Below are positions 1 through 12,029 of a stretch of DNA of 64,000 bases, one piece after another; the stretch's first letter is position 1, and each line of letters starts with the position of its first letter. The notes below the pieces were generated by a model, which was given only the letters and a program-made list of their open reading frames with translations, had not been told where the DNA came from and did not search any database. The translations under genes were made by a program, and so were the position numbers. The DNA comes from Holacanthus passer (lineage: Eukaryota; Chordata; Actinopteri; Pomacanthidae). The stretch covers positions 992,001-1,056,000 of the forward strand of contig JAFREQ010000025.1 of NCBI GenBank assembly GCA_025331565.1, given 5' to 3'.

Positions 1-1863
1 TCATAGACTGGCAGATGATTTTTTGTTCACGTGGTGTGTTATTATTACATACATACACTCTGAATAGGATAAATCTTTGTGTTTGACTGAATCACTTTAT
101 TCAGTTAATTCTACAAATATTAAGACTATATAAAAAAGCTGGTTATTATAGAATCTGTTAAGGTTTTCAGAAATAGCCACATTTCAGTCATTAGTTAAAC
201 TGCAACTAAAATCTGCATTTTTGAACAAAAATCATTTTAAAAAAAAGGTTCTTGGGTTCAGAATTATGTTATTTTTCTTTTGCCATTTCTTTATGAGAAA
301 GTGAGGTATGTGAAACAACATCAGTACGAGTTTCTTTACCAAAGTCCACGAGTGAATAATTAGCAAAATTAGCATGTATATAGTATAATAGAGTATAACA
401 TTACAGTATATCCATTACTCTGACCCAAAAGGGGACACAAAAGGAAAACCATGTGCACAGTCATCATTTAAATCCAATATAAATCCACCCTCACAAATCC
501 AATTACACAAATGTTTTTATTTTTATTTTTATATCATCAACAATCCTTTCTGCTTCTGCTGATATGATCAAAAGCCTTCATTATCATGGCACCATTGTTT
601 GCCAGAGAGCCTAATTGGAGCTTCAGCAAAAGCAAGCAGCATTTGATATAATAGCTCTCTCCCAAACAGGAATGCCAGGCCTGCATTATGGCTTACTTTT
701 TATATTGCTGAGTTTCCCCGAGGGAAGGACAGAGACGTCATCATTAGTGGGCAGCAGACTCTGGATGTGGTGCCTGCGATCGCTGTTGCTGGCGTCTATA
801 GAGCGGTCAGCCCGGCCCGTGGCCCAGTGGCAGCGTCTACTCAGTGTTTTCCCTGTCGATGTTTCCCGTCTGGTCACGTGACCCCGCATCGGGCTGCTCC
901 CGCTAAATAAATTCGGGGAGTTAATGAGGAAGGAAGCTTCGTGAGGAGCTGGAAAAGGGCACCTCTTCCTCTTCTTCTCCTCTGAGGAAAAAGAAGAAAA
1001 AAGTCGTTGTGGTCAATTTTATTAACTTGGCTGACCTTCACACAAACAATTAACATTTACAGAAAACACAGCCCCTCCCATTATCGTCCTCATCTCCATC
1101 TTAATCTCCAACCTCAACACCAGCAGCATACAGTTTCTTTTTTTTTTATCTGCTTCTGCAAATTTAACAGACAAGCAGCAAATTAATGGGAAACCTGTTG
1201 CATGTATTTTTTAAATTGCAATTGCAATTACAATTGCAAGCATTACGCAGTAAAAGGTCACTTACCTGAAGGTGCTTCTGTAATTTGCTATAGGCCACCA
1301 GTGTCACAATAAAAAGCCAACTGTGAGCAGTGATTACGTGACCTTATCCACTTATCCTCCTACCAGATCACCAGCAAACGTCTGTGCAATGTGACTGAAA
1401 TCTGAAGTCTGGGTCTAATGAAAATAAATACATAGGATGCAGAATGATTTGACAGTGTCAGAACCCAAAGAAAGTCTTCTATATAATCTGTATTCAGTCA
1501 TGTATGACAAGTCTCACATGCGAGTACTTGTTCTTCCGTGGCTCAAGAAAAGTGCAACCAAGGGCACGTAATACTTTAGAGCTTGTACTGTCTGATATGA
1601 ATAAAGTGTACGACTATAAAAAAAGTTGTTTTTCACAATGTTGGCTAACCTGGTAACTTGAATAGGAACACACTCCTACACACTCTTTTCTTCTGCTGCT
1701 GTGTGTGGTGTGCTGTCATCCTTGTCTGTGAGGTGATTTTTATCCTGACATGGACGGAAAATGAGGTTTGCATTAACAGTGGCTGTGTGTGTGTGTCTGT
1801 GTGTGTGTGTGTGTGTTGTGTGTGTGTTTGTGTGTTTATGTGTGTGTGCTCTCCCATTTGTAG
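1..1863 (+). other. diaph2: diaph2 intron, 3' part (upstream exon outside window)
   Basis: Non-coding sequence leading to the acceptor at 1862-1863. I looked for the preceding FH2 exon of the formin family and did not see it, so the intron extends beyond base 1. The stretch holds a 9-bp inverted repeat built of TTGCAATTG at 1216-1224 and 1231-1239, a T run near 1137-1147, and a long GT tract at 1784-1848. The acceptor has a short pyrimidine stretch, CTCTCCCATTTGTAG, directly after the GT tract. I see no other gene; the short open frames here have no recognisable protein content. Confidence 0.75.
1784..1848 (+). repeat. (GT)n microsatellite next to a 3' splice site
   Basis: A tract of about 65 bases of TG/GT with a few interruptions (TCTG, TTG, TTTA). 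In the sense of the diaph2 transcript it reads as UG repeats and ends 15 nt before the first coding base of the exon at 1864. UG repeats are known binding sites for TDP-43 and CELF-type proteins, and a similar arrangement affects splicing of CFTR exon 9. Function here is inference. Confidence 0.95.
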
Positions 1864-1965
1864 AACCTGATAAAGAACCTGCCAGAGCAGAAAGAGCTGA
1901 GTGCGCTAGCGGAACTAAAGGGTGAATATGAAGAGCTAGTGGAGTCGGAGCAGTTTGGCATTGTG
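1864..1965 (+). CDS. diaph2: diaph2 FH2-domain exon A (34 codons)
   Basis: Internal exon of a diaphanous-related formin, an actin-nucleating and barbed-end-tracking protein activated by Rho GTPases in the cytoplasm. It is bounded by TTTGTAG at the 5' side and GTGAGT at the 3' side; both are good major-spliceosome sites, and both boundaries are phase 0 relative to the frame. The translation starts NLIKNLPEQKELSALAELKG and ends VESEQFGIV. This is the helical part of FH2 before the SSVK segment. NLIKNLPEQK and AELK favour DIAPH2 over DIAPH1 and DIAPH3. It joins directly to the exon at 4576, giving the family-typical EQFG(I/V)VMSSVK. Length is a multiple of three, so skipping would keep the frame. 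The 161- and 139-residue minus-strand frames nearby are antisense or repeat artefacts. Confidence 0.93.
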
Positions 1966-2131
1966 GTGAGTATAATTTCCTGGTGACTACTGGATCGGCC
2001 CAAGAGAACACACAGTATGCACAATCATACTCCCAGTCTGCTATAGTCGAACACTTGCAAGCATGCACAGTTGAGAAATTCAATTCTTTATTCATTACTC
2101 ACTCTTTCTGTCTCTCTATACCTCACACAGA

Positions 2132-2137
<6 letters not shown>

Positions 2138-2162
<25 letters not shown>
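2138..2162 (+). repeat. (CA)n microsatellite just downstream of exon A
   Basis: About twelve CA units, 172 nt after the donor of the exon at 1864-1965. It is complementary in RNA to the UG tract at 1784-1848 on the other side of the same exon. Confidence 0.95.
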
Positions 2163-2215
2163 GCACTGCACGTTTGCACTTTTCTGTCTTCCTCCAACAT
2201 CGTTTCATAAACATC

Positions 2216-2226
2216 TTTTTTTGCAG
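2216..2226 (+). other. cryptic 3' splice site in the intron after exon A
   Basis: A CTTTTTTTGCAG-type acceptor preceded by a pyrimidine-rich stretch from about 2181. If exon A were spliced to it, the frame would read GACWIWTV and then stop, so it would act as a poison or terminal exon. AATAAA at 2562 could serve as a poly(A) signal. No expression evidence is available from sequence. Confidence 0.35.
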
Positions 2227-4527
2227 GGGCCTGCTGGATTTGGACAGTTTAGCAAGAGACCAGGAAATGAAGAAATGTATAATTTAGATGGAGTTGCAGT
2301 AATGTTTAATTAAAACATCCAACAATATAAAGGGCATATTTAATTTAAAAAAAAAAAAAAAGTGACAATTTGGTCGCCCAACTTCCAAATGACAGAAGCT
2401 ATGATTTAAAAAAACGACATGTTTGACTCGAGCAAAGAACAGTTCAATCATTTTTGATGAGGATTCAGCATCAAGAATTCAGCGAACGCCATTTTTTTGA
2501 CATCATCTGTCAATGTTGTCTCATGATAAAATCATACCCTAAGGCTGTGAATCCTGTCTGTAATAAAGGTCTTTGAAAAGCAGTGCCAGTTCAGAACGGG
2601 CCGATCGCTTGGCCTCTGGTGTTTGCAGCCGTCTCGAGAAACGGCTCATCCGAACAACTTCCCACTGGAATGTGTAGGGTTATCGAAATGTTAACATTAA
2701 AACTCAAATTAGTGAACGCCTCATTAGGTATAACTAGCACTGTTGAGAGAGCGGGTTAGGGTTAACCATAGCTGTGGGTGTAACATAGTCTGGGGCTGCT
2801 CCTAAGATTTGTTTTTTTTTGAGAAGCTATTCTAAAGATCATTTTTTATTATGTGATAAATATGACTATTTACCCCAAATAAATATCATTTCAAACACAT
2901 TTCAAAATTGTATAAAACCATCTAATCATCATCTAATTTACACGTCACTGCTGTGTTATGGTATTAATCATAATAATAGTTCCTATTTGTCAGATTCTTA
3001 TCAATTCCCTTTCCTATCTGCTATGTAGGAATAAAGAAAAACCATTGGATGAAGGTGTTTGACTGCTCCTGTACATCATCAAGCTGTTCTGACCTTTCCA
3101 CTTAGTTACGGCTATAATTACCTTTTAATTAACTGCCCTTGCCATCCAGTTACCAAGTGAATACGCAGCACTTTAGGCAACTGTAAAAGGAAGTGTAATC
3201 TTTAAACTTAACTTTACAACAAGATCATAGAGTCACATTACACAGTTTTACAGAAGAAGCATTCAATTAGACCCAAGGGTTGCAAATGTGCTCCAGCTCC
3301 CTAAGTTATTCTCTTTATTCGGTGAAGGCTTTTCTGCCTATGTCTTTTAGGAGATGTAATGAAGCAGGGGGTGGCATTTTCCCTCGTGATCTCACCAATT
3401 TTGTGATCATATACCTCCCCACTGATGAAGCAGCTCCTCAATGCAGAGTTATTTAGTTCCCCTGGGAAATAAGCCATGTTAAAGCTTTTCTCCGCCACAG
3501 CTGTCACCAGCACGTTCGCTTTCTTTGTGATTCCTCCTGATTGTATACAAATCAATTCAACTGAGGAAGAAGGGAGGAGTGTTTGTGTTTATGTGTGTCT
3601 GCGCACATGCGCGTGTGCGAGGAACTGAGGTGGGTGGGAATGCTGGTGTGGAGGTGGGGGTGTTGTTTGACAGACAACTTGCCCATACACATGAATAAAT
3701 TTGAGCAGTAATGAAACATTATGGGCTGGATCTGAAGGTTGCCTTCAAGCACGGATTATGCAGCAATCTGTAGAATTTGTCTGTGGTTGCTGCTTTGCCA
3801 CATATCTTACAGCCAAAACCCTATTTGTTTTAATTCCCTCCCATTTTCATAGCTATTTTTTCTCTCGTTTTTCGTCTGGCTTCAGTGATTCCACTCCCAA
3901 GCCCACAAGTATTGATTGAGGCTGTTATATTATTTATGACAAATCTGTTTAATGGGGGATTCCGTTGTCCATATGAAAGTCAGGAGGGAGGCAAGAAAGA
4001 GGTTAGTCCCATTTGCTAAAGAGGATAGTTGATTTTCAGTTCATTAAGACTAGTCGGAGCAGTAATTACACTGGAGATTCAACACGACGGTGATAGTAAG
4101 GTGGTGTAACTTAATGGACTTTCCTTCTCTATATTTCATCATGTTATGAAAAGTTATTGCAGGAACTTGCATTCTAACATGAAATAATATTCAAACATCT
4201 CTGAGATTGTGAGGAGCAGATGCATTTATGCAGATACATTTTATTTATGGATAAATGTGTGGTATTTGTCAAACAAGTGGTTATTGCAAATAAGCCAGCA
4301 ATCTTTTATCTGCACAGAAGATGGGTGTTTATTCTGAAAAATGCTACTAATGGTTGCAGGTGACCATGTTGGGTTGAAATTTCCAAAAGTATTTGCACGA
4401 AGAAGGTTCAGGGGAACTGAACTCAGTTATATAAAATAGTTAAAAAAGCAGAATATTTCACTTTCATTTGTCTGAACATATTCTTCTGGCTGTAATTTCT
4501 GGATGCTTGGTCTTGGTTATTTGTTAA

Positions 4528-4842
<315 letters not shown>

Positions 4843-5356
4843 TGAACAGCATGTTGAAATGTGAAAATGTCTGAGACATCAACTATCATTAACAAGAAAG
4901 GTGATTCTGAAAATGTGGATTTCACAGTCAGATACTAACTGCTTCCAAATATTTAAATTCACATTATCCACTTTTGTCTAGAACGACGTATGAATGTGGT
5001 TTAGTCCAAGCAAAAAACTCATGTTCAGTGCCACAGGGTTGCAGGTACATGAAGTAACACATAAGTCTGCAGCAAACTTTTTTTGATAGAGAGGATGGCG
5101 AAAGTGAGAGAAAGAACACATTAGGTGAGAAAATGCTCTTGGAGGAAGTAGGTCAGTGATTTTGAAGACAGAGAGAGACTCTGCGGACTGAATCGAGTTT
5201 GGTAACTTGTTTCACCATTGTGGAATCATACAGCCAAGATCTTTATAACTCCAACTACATATACAGCAGTAGTTATCCACATGTTTTTAATAATTATGTT
5301 ACGATATTTTCTGCTGTTTATGCATCACATTTTACAGCAGTCATTGAAAGAATACA

Positions 5357-5581
5357 TTGAAATGTAGGCACTGTCAGTCCTGCCTTCATCAAACGTTGCT
5401 CTCAGGTAATAGTGACATGATCAGCTTCTTCTGCCGTGTGAAAAATGATGGTTTAACAGATGTCATGGCAAGTCACTTATTACGCCTCAAAGGACTCAGA
5501 GAGCAGGTCTTCTGTGATCTGCAGAACCTAATCAACTATCAAATGAAACACGCTTCAATACAACAAAAATCAGAACCGTGA
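5357..5581 (+). other. unrecognised protein-like open frame, possible terminal exon or gene remnant
   Basis: A 74-codon frame whose last 55 or so codons look more like protein than intronic noise. It has a leucine-rich amphipathic stretch (SHLLRLKGLREQVFCDLQ near residues 40-57), mixed charge, and two consecutive stop codons TGATGA. A possible acceptor, GCTCTCAG, ends at 5405 inside it; downstream of this the frame would continue in phase 2 to the stop. It cannot be an extra diaph2 exon, because joining exon B (phase 0) to 5406 gives an immediate stop. I do not recognise the family. It may be a nested gene's last exon, a decayed retrocopy, or chance. Confidence 0.25.
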
Positions 5582-6074
5582 TGAGGTGTGGAGCTCAGTG
5601 GAACCACAGCCAGAAAAAGGCAGCATCCGTGTCCACTGCCGGGTAAAGTCACATCATGCAGAGATGTGAAAGAGAGGACTGGCAGACACAACCCAGGCTC
5701 GTGAAGCACGCACACTCACATCAGGCAGTGAAACAAGAGACTCTCCTTCGTTGTGGTCTGAGAGGAAGAGTCCTTAAGCTCAGGTGAGAGAGAGGAGACT
5801 ATCAGCCCCACTTTAGACAAAGGACAGGTTTGTAATGTCACAATGAAAACATGGTTTTAAGCTTGGATTTTAAAATGGTACCTAAAGCACAAGAGCGAGG
5901 TGGCTCTGAAAGTAGGAAACCTTAGTAGGAAAGTTATTTAATATTTTTATACATAAATGAGTGTTCTGCCCTGAATATGTTTTATATGTTAAAAAGACAT
6001 TAAGTTGACTATTGAAATGGTTTTATATTTTTATATGCACAAACAAGTGTCAAGCTCTTATTTTATTAGGGGAA

Positions 6075-6105
6075 GCAGGAAGTAGGAAGTGGGAAGTGGG
6101 AAGTA
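6075..6105 (+). repeat. short tandem array of GGAAGT units
   Basis: Five near-identical 6-7 base units (GGAAGC/AGGAAGT/AGGAAGT/GGGAAGT/GGGAAGT) in about 31 bases. GGAAGT is the core of ETS-family binding sites, so the array is either a small purine minisatellite or a clustered ETS-type site. Confidence 0.8.
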
Positions 6106-6487
6106 ATGGTAAACAAGGAAAAGACATGGCTACATTGTGTTAATGTGGATGTCAGAAAGCAATGGGTGTAAGTATTACATGTTCTTTATATGCTCAATTA
6201 TTGACAGTGGTGAGTTTTATGTTCATTTTCTAAGTTTGTACGAACATAATTGCTTAATGTGTTACAGCCTACAAGTTAGCAATACTGTCGTATAATTACC
6301 TGCTACTCAGTTAGTTTTGCATTGTGTTAATGTCAATTTTCATACTTACCGGTTACATACCAAGTGGTATATTATTTTAACATTAGGCCGTTTATATTTA
6401 CCTGTTGCTCACATAGCCGTCCATTAAGTCTATTTTTGTATTTTCTTTTCTAGTTTCACTCCAGTTCAATGTTGTCACTTTGACTTA

Positions 6488-6525
6488 CTTTATTGACTTC
6501 ACACATGGCAGTGAAGTCAATAAAG
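6488..6525. repeat. perfect 15-bp inverted repeat with 8-base loop
   Basis: The arm CTTTATTGACTTCAC at 6488-6502 is exactly complementary to 6511-6525, with loop ACATGGCA. It may be the centre of a foldback element or a chance hairpin. The right arm contains AATAAA at 6519-6524. Confidence 0.9.
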
Positions 6526-8539
6526 GAGCAAGCACGCTCACTTCCTGGCTCTTGAAAAGGAGTCTGGCTGGCTGTTTATCTATGTTAACACTTGGGAAGT
6601 AACATACATAGAGAGAACAGTACAGTGAGTATGATGCGTTTTTATAGTTTAAGTTTTAATGGTGGCTTTTAAAAACTGAGTCTTAAAACTGATATCAGGA
6701 TTGGTCATTTTAATCAGAAGATGAGTTTCTATAATATCGCATACATGTTAAGTCTACACGTCCTTAGACACATTTTCAACCCTATTTTCAAGATGGCAGC
6801 GTATCAATCTCTTATTTCTGTAATTTTGCATATATTAGTATTAATTATTAGGGATGCACAAAGAAATAAGATTGTTTCACAAAATTCCGGGGACAAATGT
6901 AGATGTTCAAGATGTTCAGTGTACAATGTTCAAGAGCTTCCTTGAAGATTTGTGAAGATTCCTTGAGGATTTCTTTCTGCATCTTATGAGGGGAAAAAAA
7001 ACAGGAAAACCATCTCTGAAACATGGCCACATGCACAACGCTTCAAAAAAAAACTTGCCCTAAATGTTCAAAATTTCTTTCATGCCAACTGCTCACAGGA
7101 TAAAGATCCAGCAAAACATTAGTATCTCCTAAATCAACAGCATGTTAACCAATTAGGATTTCACTGAGAGCCAAAAATTCACTTTGTTGTCTTGTCCCTT
7201 TAAAGTAGCGCTGGCACTGTGGTGCCATGTAGCAAAGGCAACAGTTTTTAATGTCGTATCTAATTGATGATAAAACTGATGAGAAAATGTATTGGGCAGC
7301 TTACAGAGCTCTTTGAGAGGTGCTGAAGCAGGAGCAAGTCACTCCTCCCAGCTCTGCCTAAGGTTGCCAATCAAGCTGTGGGGATAAACAAAATAAGTTG
7401 CAAAATCCATCTTTTAGGCAGCCTGTGTGAGATTTTATAACACTTTTCTCTTTGGTGTCATTATCCTCCAATCCCTCTGCCGCTCTGGAAACAGTGCTAC
7501 AACTGTTGGAAGCAGGAAAAAAAAAAAAGGGATCTATCCTAAATGATCATGTCAAATGGATCAGTCATGTCATGTGAAAACACTCAACATGGGATTTTTT
7601 TCCATATGGGAGACCTGAGTGTGAATGCCAAAAGCCACCGCCTTACACGCATGTTTGAAGCCAACAATCTTGCAGGTGTGAAAAGGGCTTTAGTGCGGCG
7701 AATCCAGTGCGCCTTTCGTGTTCCTGCTAGCTGACTGAATCAGTATGGAGTGTCAGTGTAGAGCCTGGTAATGCCTCAGGGGGCTGATTGGACCATTATA
7801 GATGGACACGAAAAAAAGTCTGCTTTCTCACTTTAGTCAATCAAGTAAATGGCCCCCTGGGTGGCAGGTCTAGGGTACCTAATGGGCTCATCAGGGAGGA
7901 GGAGGTTGATGATGGGAATGAGCAGCAAGGGGAAGGGCATAGGCTGACCCACCTTCAGCCCTCCACCGCAGCCCCTTGTCCCGCCAAGGACACACAAATC
8001 TCCCAGGAGCCAGCCTGGTCACATATATTCAGCAAGCTGAACATCCACTCTGGCTTTACAAGGACAACGGTGAAATGTGGATTTCATGTCACTGTGGTTC
8101 AAACACATGTGAGCAAACGACATGATAGGAAAGTCTATTTTTTTTAAAAGAACACCTGCATTGTAAGACGCTTAAAATGCATAGAAATACTCATGATAAT
8201 TAAGAAAGTAGGAGAGTGTTTCCATAATGAAACATATTGGGTAAATGGATAAAACCATCTGCTGCATTACTGGAAAAACAAAGAAATATTGTTTCTCTTG
8301 GGTCTTATCCTTGTCTTACCAGGGGGAAAAACACTTCCACAGGCTCTGCTTAATAATTAACAACCACATGGCAATGATTTGTGTCCAATTTAGGTTGAAC
8401 AGGACAGGCTATCTGTTTGGCACTTAACTTGGTAACACGGAGTCATTGACCTAACGTCAGTGTGACCTTGTGTCCTGCTCTCAAAATCTAACATTTTCCC
8501 CGGCTGAAATGAGGGCTACAGTGTTATTATACATGTTGT

Positions 8540-8670
8540 CCCCATGTTGCTTGTAGTCACAGGACTTATTCTCAGCAGTGGCCTTCTTCTAAACAATGTA
8601 GTGGTAGTATGTAATGTGCAATATGCAAAAGTGAAATTGATTCTGATTCTGATTAATCAAGACTCAACCA
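8540..8670 (+). repeat. possible retroelement 3' tail with GATTCT units
   Basis: The segment ends in AAATTGATTCTGATTCTGATT, a short tandem of TGATTC units after a GTAATGTGCAATATGCAAAAGTG lead-in. Teleost LINE-related 3' ends often finish in such short tandem units. I identify it by general resemblance only. Confidence 0.35.
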
Positions 8671-9044
8671 TCCTTCTGTTAGCTTTATCCCCAGCTCCAC
8701 TTCTTCTGTTATTAGATAATTATTGTGTTATTGCGATCTAGGAGCTTAAGTGGAAGCATGTTTGCTTGTAATATACCTCACCACTGTAAATGCTAAATGT
8801 GTTGGAATGTACTTCACTAACTAGTGAGGGATTTGGGATAATACCACCTCAAGGCAATTTGTGTTATGAAAGATTGAACGATATCACGGTTCAGGATTTG
8901 CTTTCAGCGACACAGTAATGAAGCTTTTTTTTTTTTTTTCCTCCTTCTACTTCAAATGAACAGATTTGTTTGAAGGAGTAGCATTTATGCACCATCCAGT
9001 TGCACCATTAAAACATAATGGGATAAGATGCATTGTAAGCAGCT

Positions 9045-9049
<5 letters not shown>

Positions 9050-9076
<27 letters not shown>
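9050..9076 (+). repeat. poly(A) tract
   Basis: An uninterrupted run of about 27 A. No clear target-site duplication is visible beside it, so I do not call a retroinsertion. Similar runs occur at 18246-18263 (A), 22577-22594 (T), 36044-36061 (A), 36546-36565 (A), 40258-40274 (A), 58321-58337 (T) and 61197-61211 (A). Confidence 0.9.
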
Positions 9077-9080
<4 letters not shown>

Positions 9081-9875
9081 AGCTCTAAAAAGGCATTTCC
9101 AGTAGGAAGTGTTAAGAAATGATTTGAGGTAAAACTTGAGGAGCTCTTCAAGGAGAACATTTCAAAGCTTCTGGCACTAAAAGCCTTTTTCACTTTTGGC
9201 TTTTAGCTCCAACTTTGAAATGACCAGAACAAGGGATGGACCCTGATTAAAAATGGCCCCAGACTCTGACACAGACCAGCTCACTACAACCTGTGCACAG
9301 ACACTGCACAGCCCCTGGCGTAGTTCTCACGATACCTTAAAGCTGCTTTGACTGAAATTTCTGATGTAAAATAGTGTGAAAATAACATCAGCGCCTTGGG
9401 CTTCATGCTGGATTCCCCCTGCCCTCACAGAGGCCTTCAGCAGAATGTGTTACCACAACCAACAACAGCTCTTTTTTATCTCCGCATGCTCACTTTCAAA
9501 ATACAGTAAATGTGCTGCTGCCGCATAAATATGACTCCTTGAAAATAATCTGATGTGTTGCCTAAATCTCATCTCAAGTGTCTCAGTTACAAATATGTAC
9601 TGCATGTTAAACATACCATAAAACGGTATTGTAGTGTTTGCCATCCTTGTGTTTGTTACATATTTATTATATTTTTAAACTATTGTCATTCCCATGATAT
9701 CTGATCTAGAAGGTTTAGCTTAAGACTCATTTTAAGACAATGGCACATTTTGTTTTAAAATCATATTAAACCTTAAAACCTCGTGTTTAGCCAGTAAAAC
9801 GCATCCTTGAAACTTTTCTGCCAACCGATTAAACTGTGTTACACTTAAACCTGCAGAGCTGGACTTTTATATACA

Positions 9876-10080
9876 AATGAACTTTACATTCGAGCTCTTG
9901 CCAAACGAGTTCACACAATGCTGATCACCACCAGGTAAATGTCCATGTATTTCTGCATTGAAATATGTCTTTGTCACCAGGAGTATGAAGTCTGTGGAGT
10001 CATAAGCATGTGTTTGTGTAATTACTCTCACTGCCAGAGGGTAGAGACAAAAGTTCCACGCTGCAGGTTTAAGGCTCTTT
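9876..10080 (+). repeat. dispersed repeat family R1, copy 1
   Basis: It shares two blocks with 32351-32660 in the same orientation: CTTGCCAAACGAGTTCACAC at the left (9898 onward here) and GTGTAATTACTCTCACTGCC followed by GAGACAAAAGTTCC and TGCAGGTTTAA at the right. The interiors differ completely (about 100 bases here, about 170 in the other copy). The pattern fits an interspersed element with variable internal segment. Family not identified. Confidence 0.75.
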
Positions 10081-11234
10081 TGCTCTTTTAATGTAAAATA
10101 TCTAAATCATGATCAAAATCTAAAACTTGAACAGGAGCAGATCAGTTTAATATGGTTTCGACAGAGGTTTTTTTTTTTTTTTTTTCTCCGTCCGTCCGTA
10201 TGCATCCAAAAGTTTTGCTTCCTGCTGGATGATGACACACTTTTCTCTCCAGTCTACAGAAAACTACTTCCAGTAATACAAGGTGCAGGGTGAAAAGAGA
10301 GAAGATGCAATAAGTTGTTCATCACACACCTGAGTCTTGCAAAGTAAAATAAGATAAAATGAAGAACACAGTGTTTGTGTGTGTCATGTTTTTTTTTATT
10401 GCTCACTTTTCATCACATTTATTTCTAATTCATAATAAACCAAAAAAGAAAAAAAAATGAAAATGATACACACAAATTACACTGTACAAATGATCTCATT
10501 AGAGTTGTAGATATTCTATCAAAAGTACACGTTTTGGTGGAGCGGTTAAAGCGGCCTGTTTATGAAGTAGTGAATATGCACGCTTTGCGGACTCTGTGGT
10601 CCAGTCTTATTATGTCAGTGATATTCACCTCACAATGCTAATACGCTTCCAATTTCATCAGATAATTTTAATGGCTGCCTTATTACCTGAACCCACATGG
10701 TTTCTCCACTTACACCCACTGCACTCAATAAAAATCCACAGCGTGCCCATTCTCCTCCCCTGTATGGGCACTAGATTAGTTCAGGTTAAATATACCACTC
10801 TAAATCATTCGCACGTTGTATCTGTGAGCCTACGGACTGTATACTACAATCTGGAGATATACACTGCACCTCTGTAGCGCATTATTTAGAATTACTGTTT
10901 CAGTGAGTGTACTGTTTGTTAACGTTCACAAATCCCTAAATGATTTTTCTTTACCTCTCCCAGTTTACTGTCTCTTTATTACACATTACTAATATTAGTT
11001 AGCAGATGAAATCAGCATACCACAGATGCACTTTTTTGTGTGGTAATGACAGTTTGGGGTGTAACAATAAACAAATTAAAATTTAAAATCCATGAAATTA
11101 AATTGTGATTACCCAACGTGAGCAAGTGATTGATCCTCATCTAATGAAAGTGTGTGTTTTGTGTGTGTGTGAGGGTACGATTCTGCCTGCCTGTAATTGT
11201 TTCAATTCACTATTGCCTAAATGTGCATGCACGC

Positions 11235-11260
11235 GTGTGTGTGTGTGTGTGTTTGTGTGT
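11235..11260 (+). repeat. (GT)n microsatellite
   Basis: GT dinucleotide tract with one TTT interruption. A (CA)15 tract lies 230 bases downstream at 11487-11516 and is complementary to it in RNA. Confidence 0.95.
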
Positions 11261-11485
11261 GAGCATGTAACACACATGTGTTTGCATGTGCACATGTGTG
11301 GGCATGTCCAACTGCAGGCTGTTTACAGCGCGGATATTATCGGTGTGAGTACACAGAGGTGGGTTGTGCTAATTAGTTTTCCCAGCATGCCATTCGAACA
11401 GCATGGCAATCACGGTGGGGAATGAATATGGAACAAGTTCTCTATGCACTGATGTGGAGACTCCGGCTTCTGTGCATGAACGCTG

Positions 11486-11486
<1 letters not shown>

Positions 11487-11516
<30 letters not shown>
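11487..11516 (+). repeat. (CA)15 microsatellite
   Basis: A clean CA tract of 30 bases followed by TATA. It is complementary in RNA to the GT tract at 11235-11260. Confidence 0.95.
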
Positions 11517-11521
<5 letters not shown>

Positions 11522-12029
11522 TTTGCAAACACAGTACAGTACTTTCATTCAAACTTTCCTGCCTCGCTGTTTTATTCTCATGGGTGTGGTGGCATTTTAT
11601 GTGTGTCTATATTGTACATACTGTATATGTGGTTGTGTCTTTCTTTCTAGCCTGTAATTGGATGTGAAAGTATGTTAGGTCTCATCATAATGCATTTTTA
11701 TTTTATCATCTCATGTACTGTGCCTCCAGTCCCTCATTTGATGGAGCTTGACTGAACTACCTATTACATGCAGTTGCTTATTATCTTCATGGCCATGTAA
11801 TAAGACTTTGCACTTGCTTCTTAAATTTGTTTGCAGCCACGGTTGTTGCCGTCATGTAGACACAGATGGATTTAGTTGTGCACTGAAAACGAGTTAGGCA
11901 GATAGACAGTGTTAAATGTTTTTGAAATGTATTTTAGCATTTAAAGGAGAAAATGATTCATATCACTAAAAGCAGCAGTACATTCTTTAACAGTCAGTAT
12001 AGAGATAGTTGTTCCCCTCATAGAGTGTA

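Noticed and set aside
1676..2095. 139-codon minus-strand open frame
   Set aside because: It is antisense to exon A and to the GT microsatellite, giving HT repeats; the plus strand carries the real FH2 sequence.
2227..2313. Exon encoding GPAGFGQFSKRPG after the acceptor at 2226
   Set aside because: That frame is not the one reached from exon A (phase 0 gives a stop after eight codons), and there is no convincing donor. Kept only as a possible poison exon.
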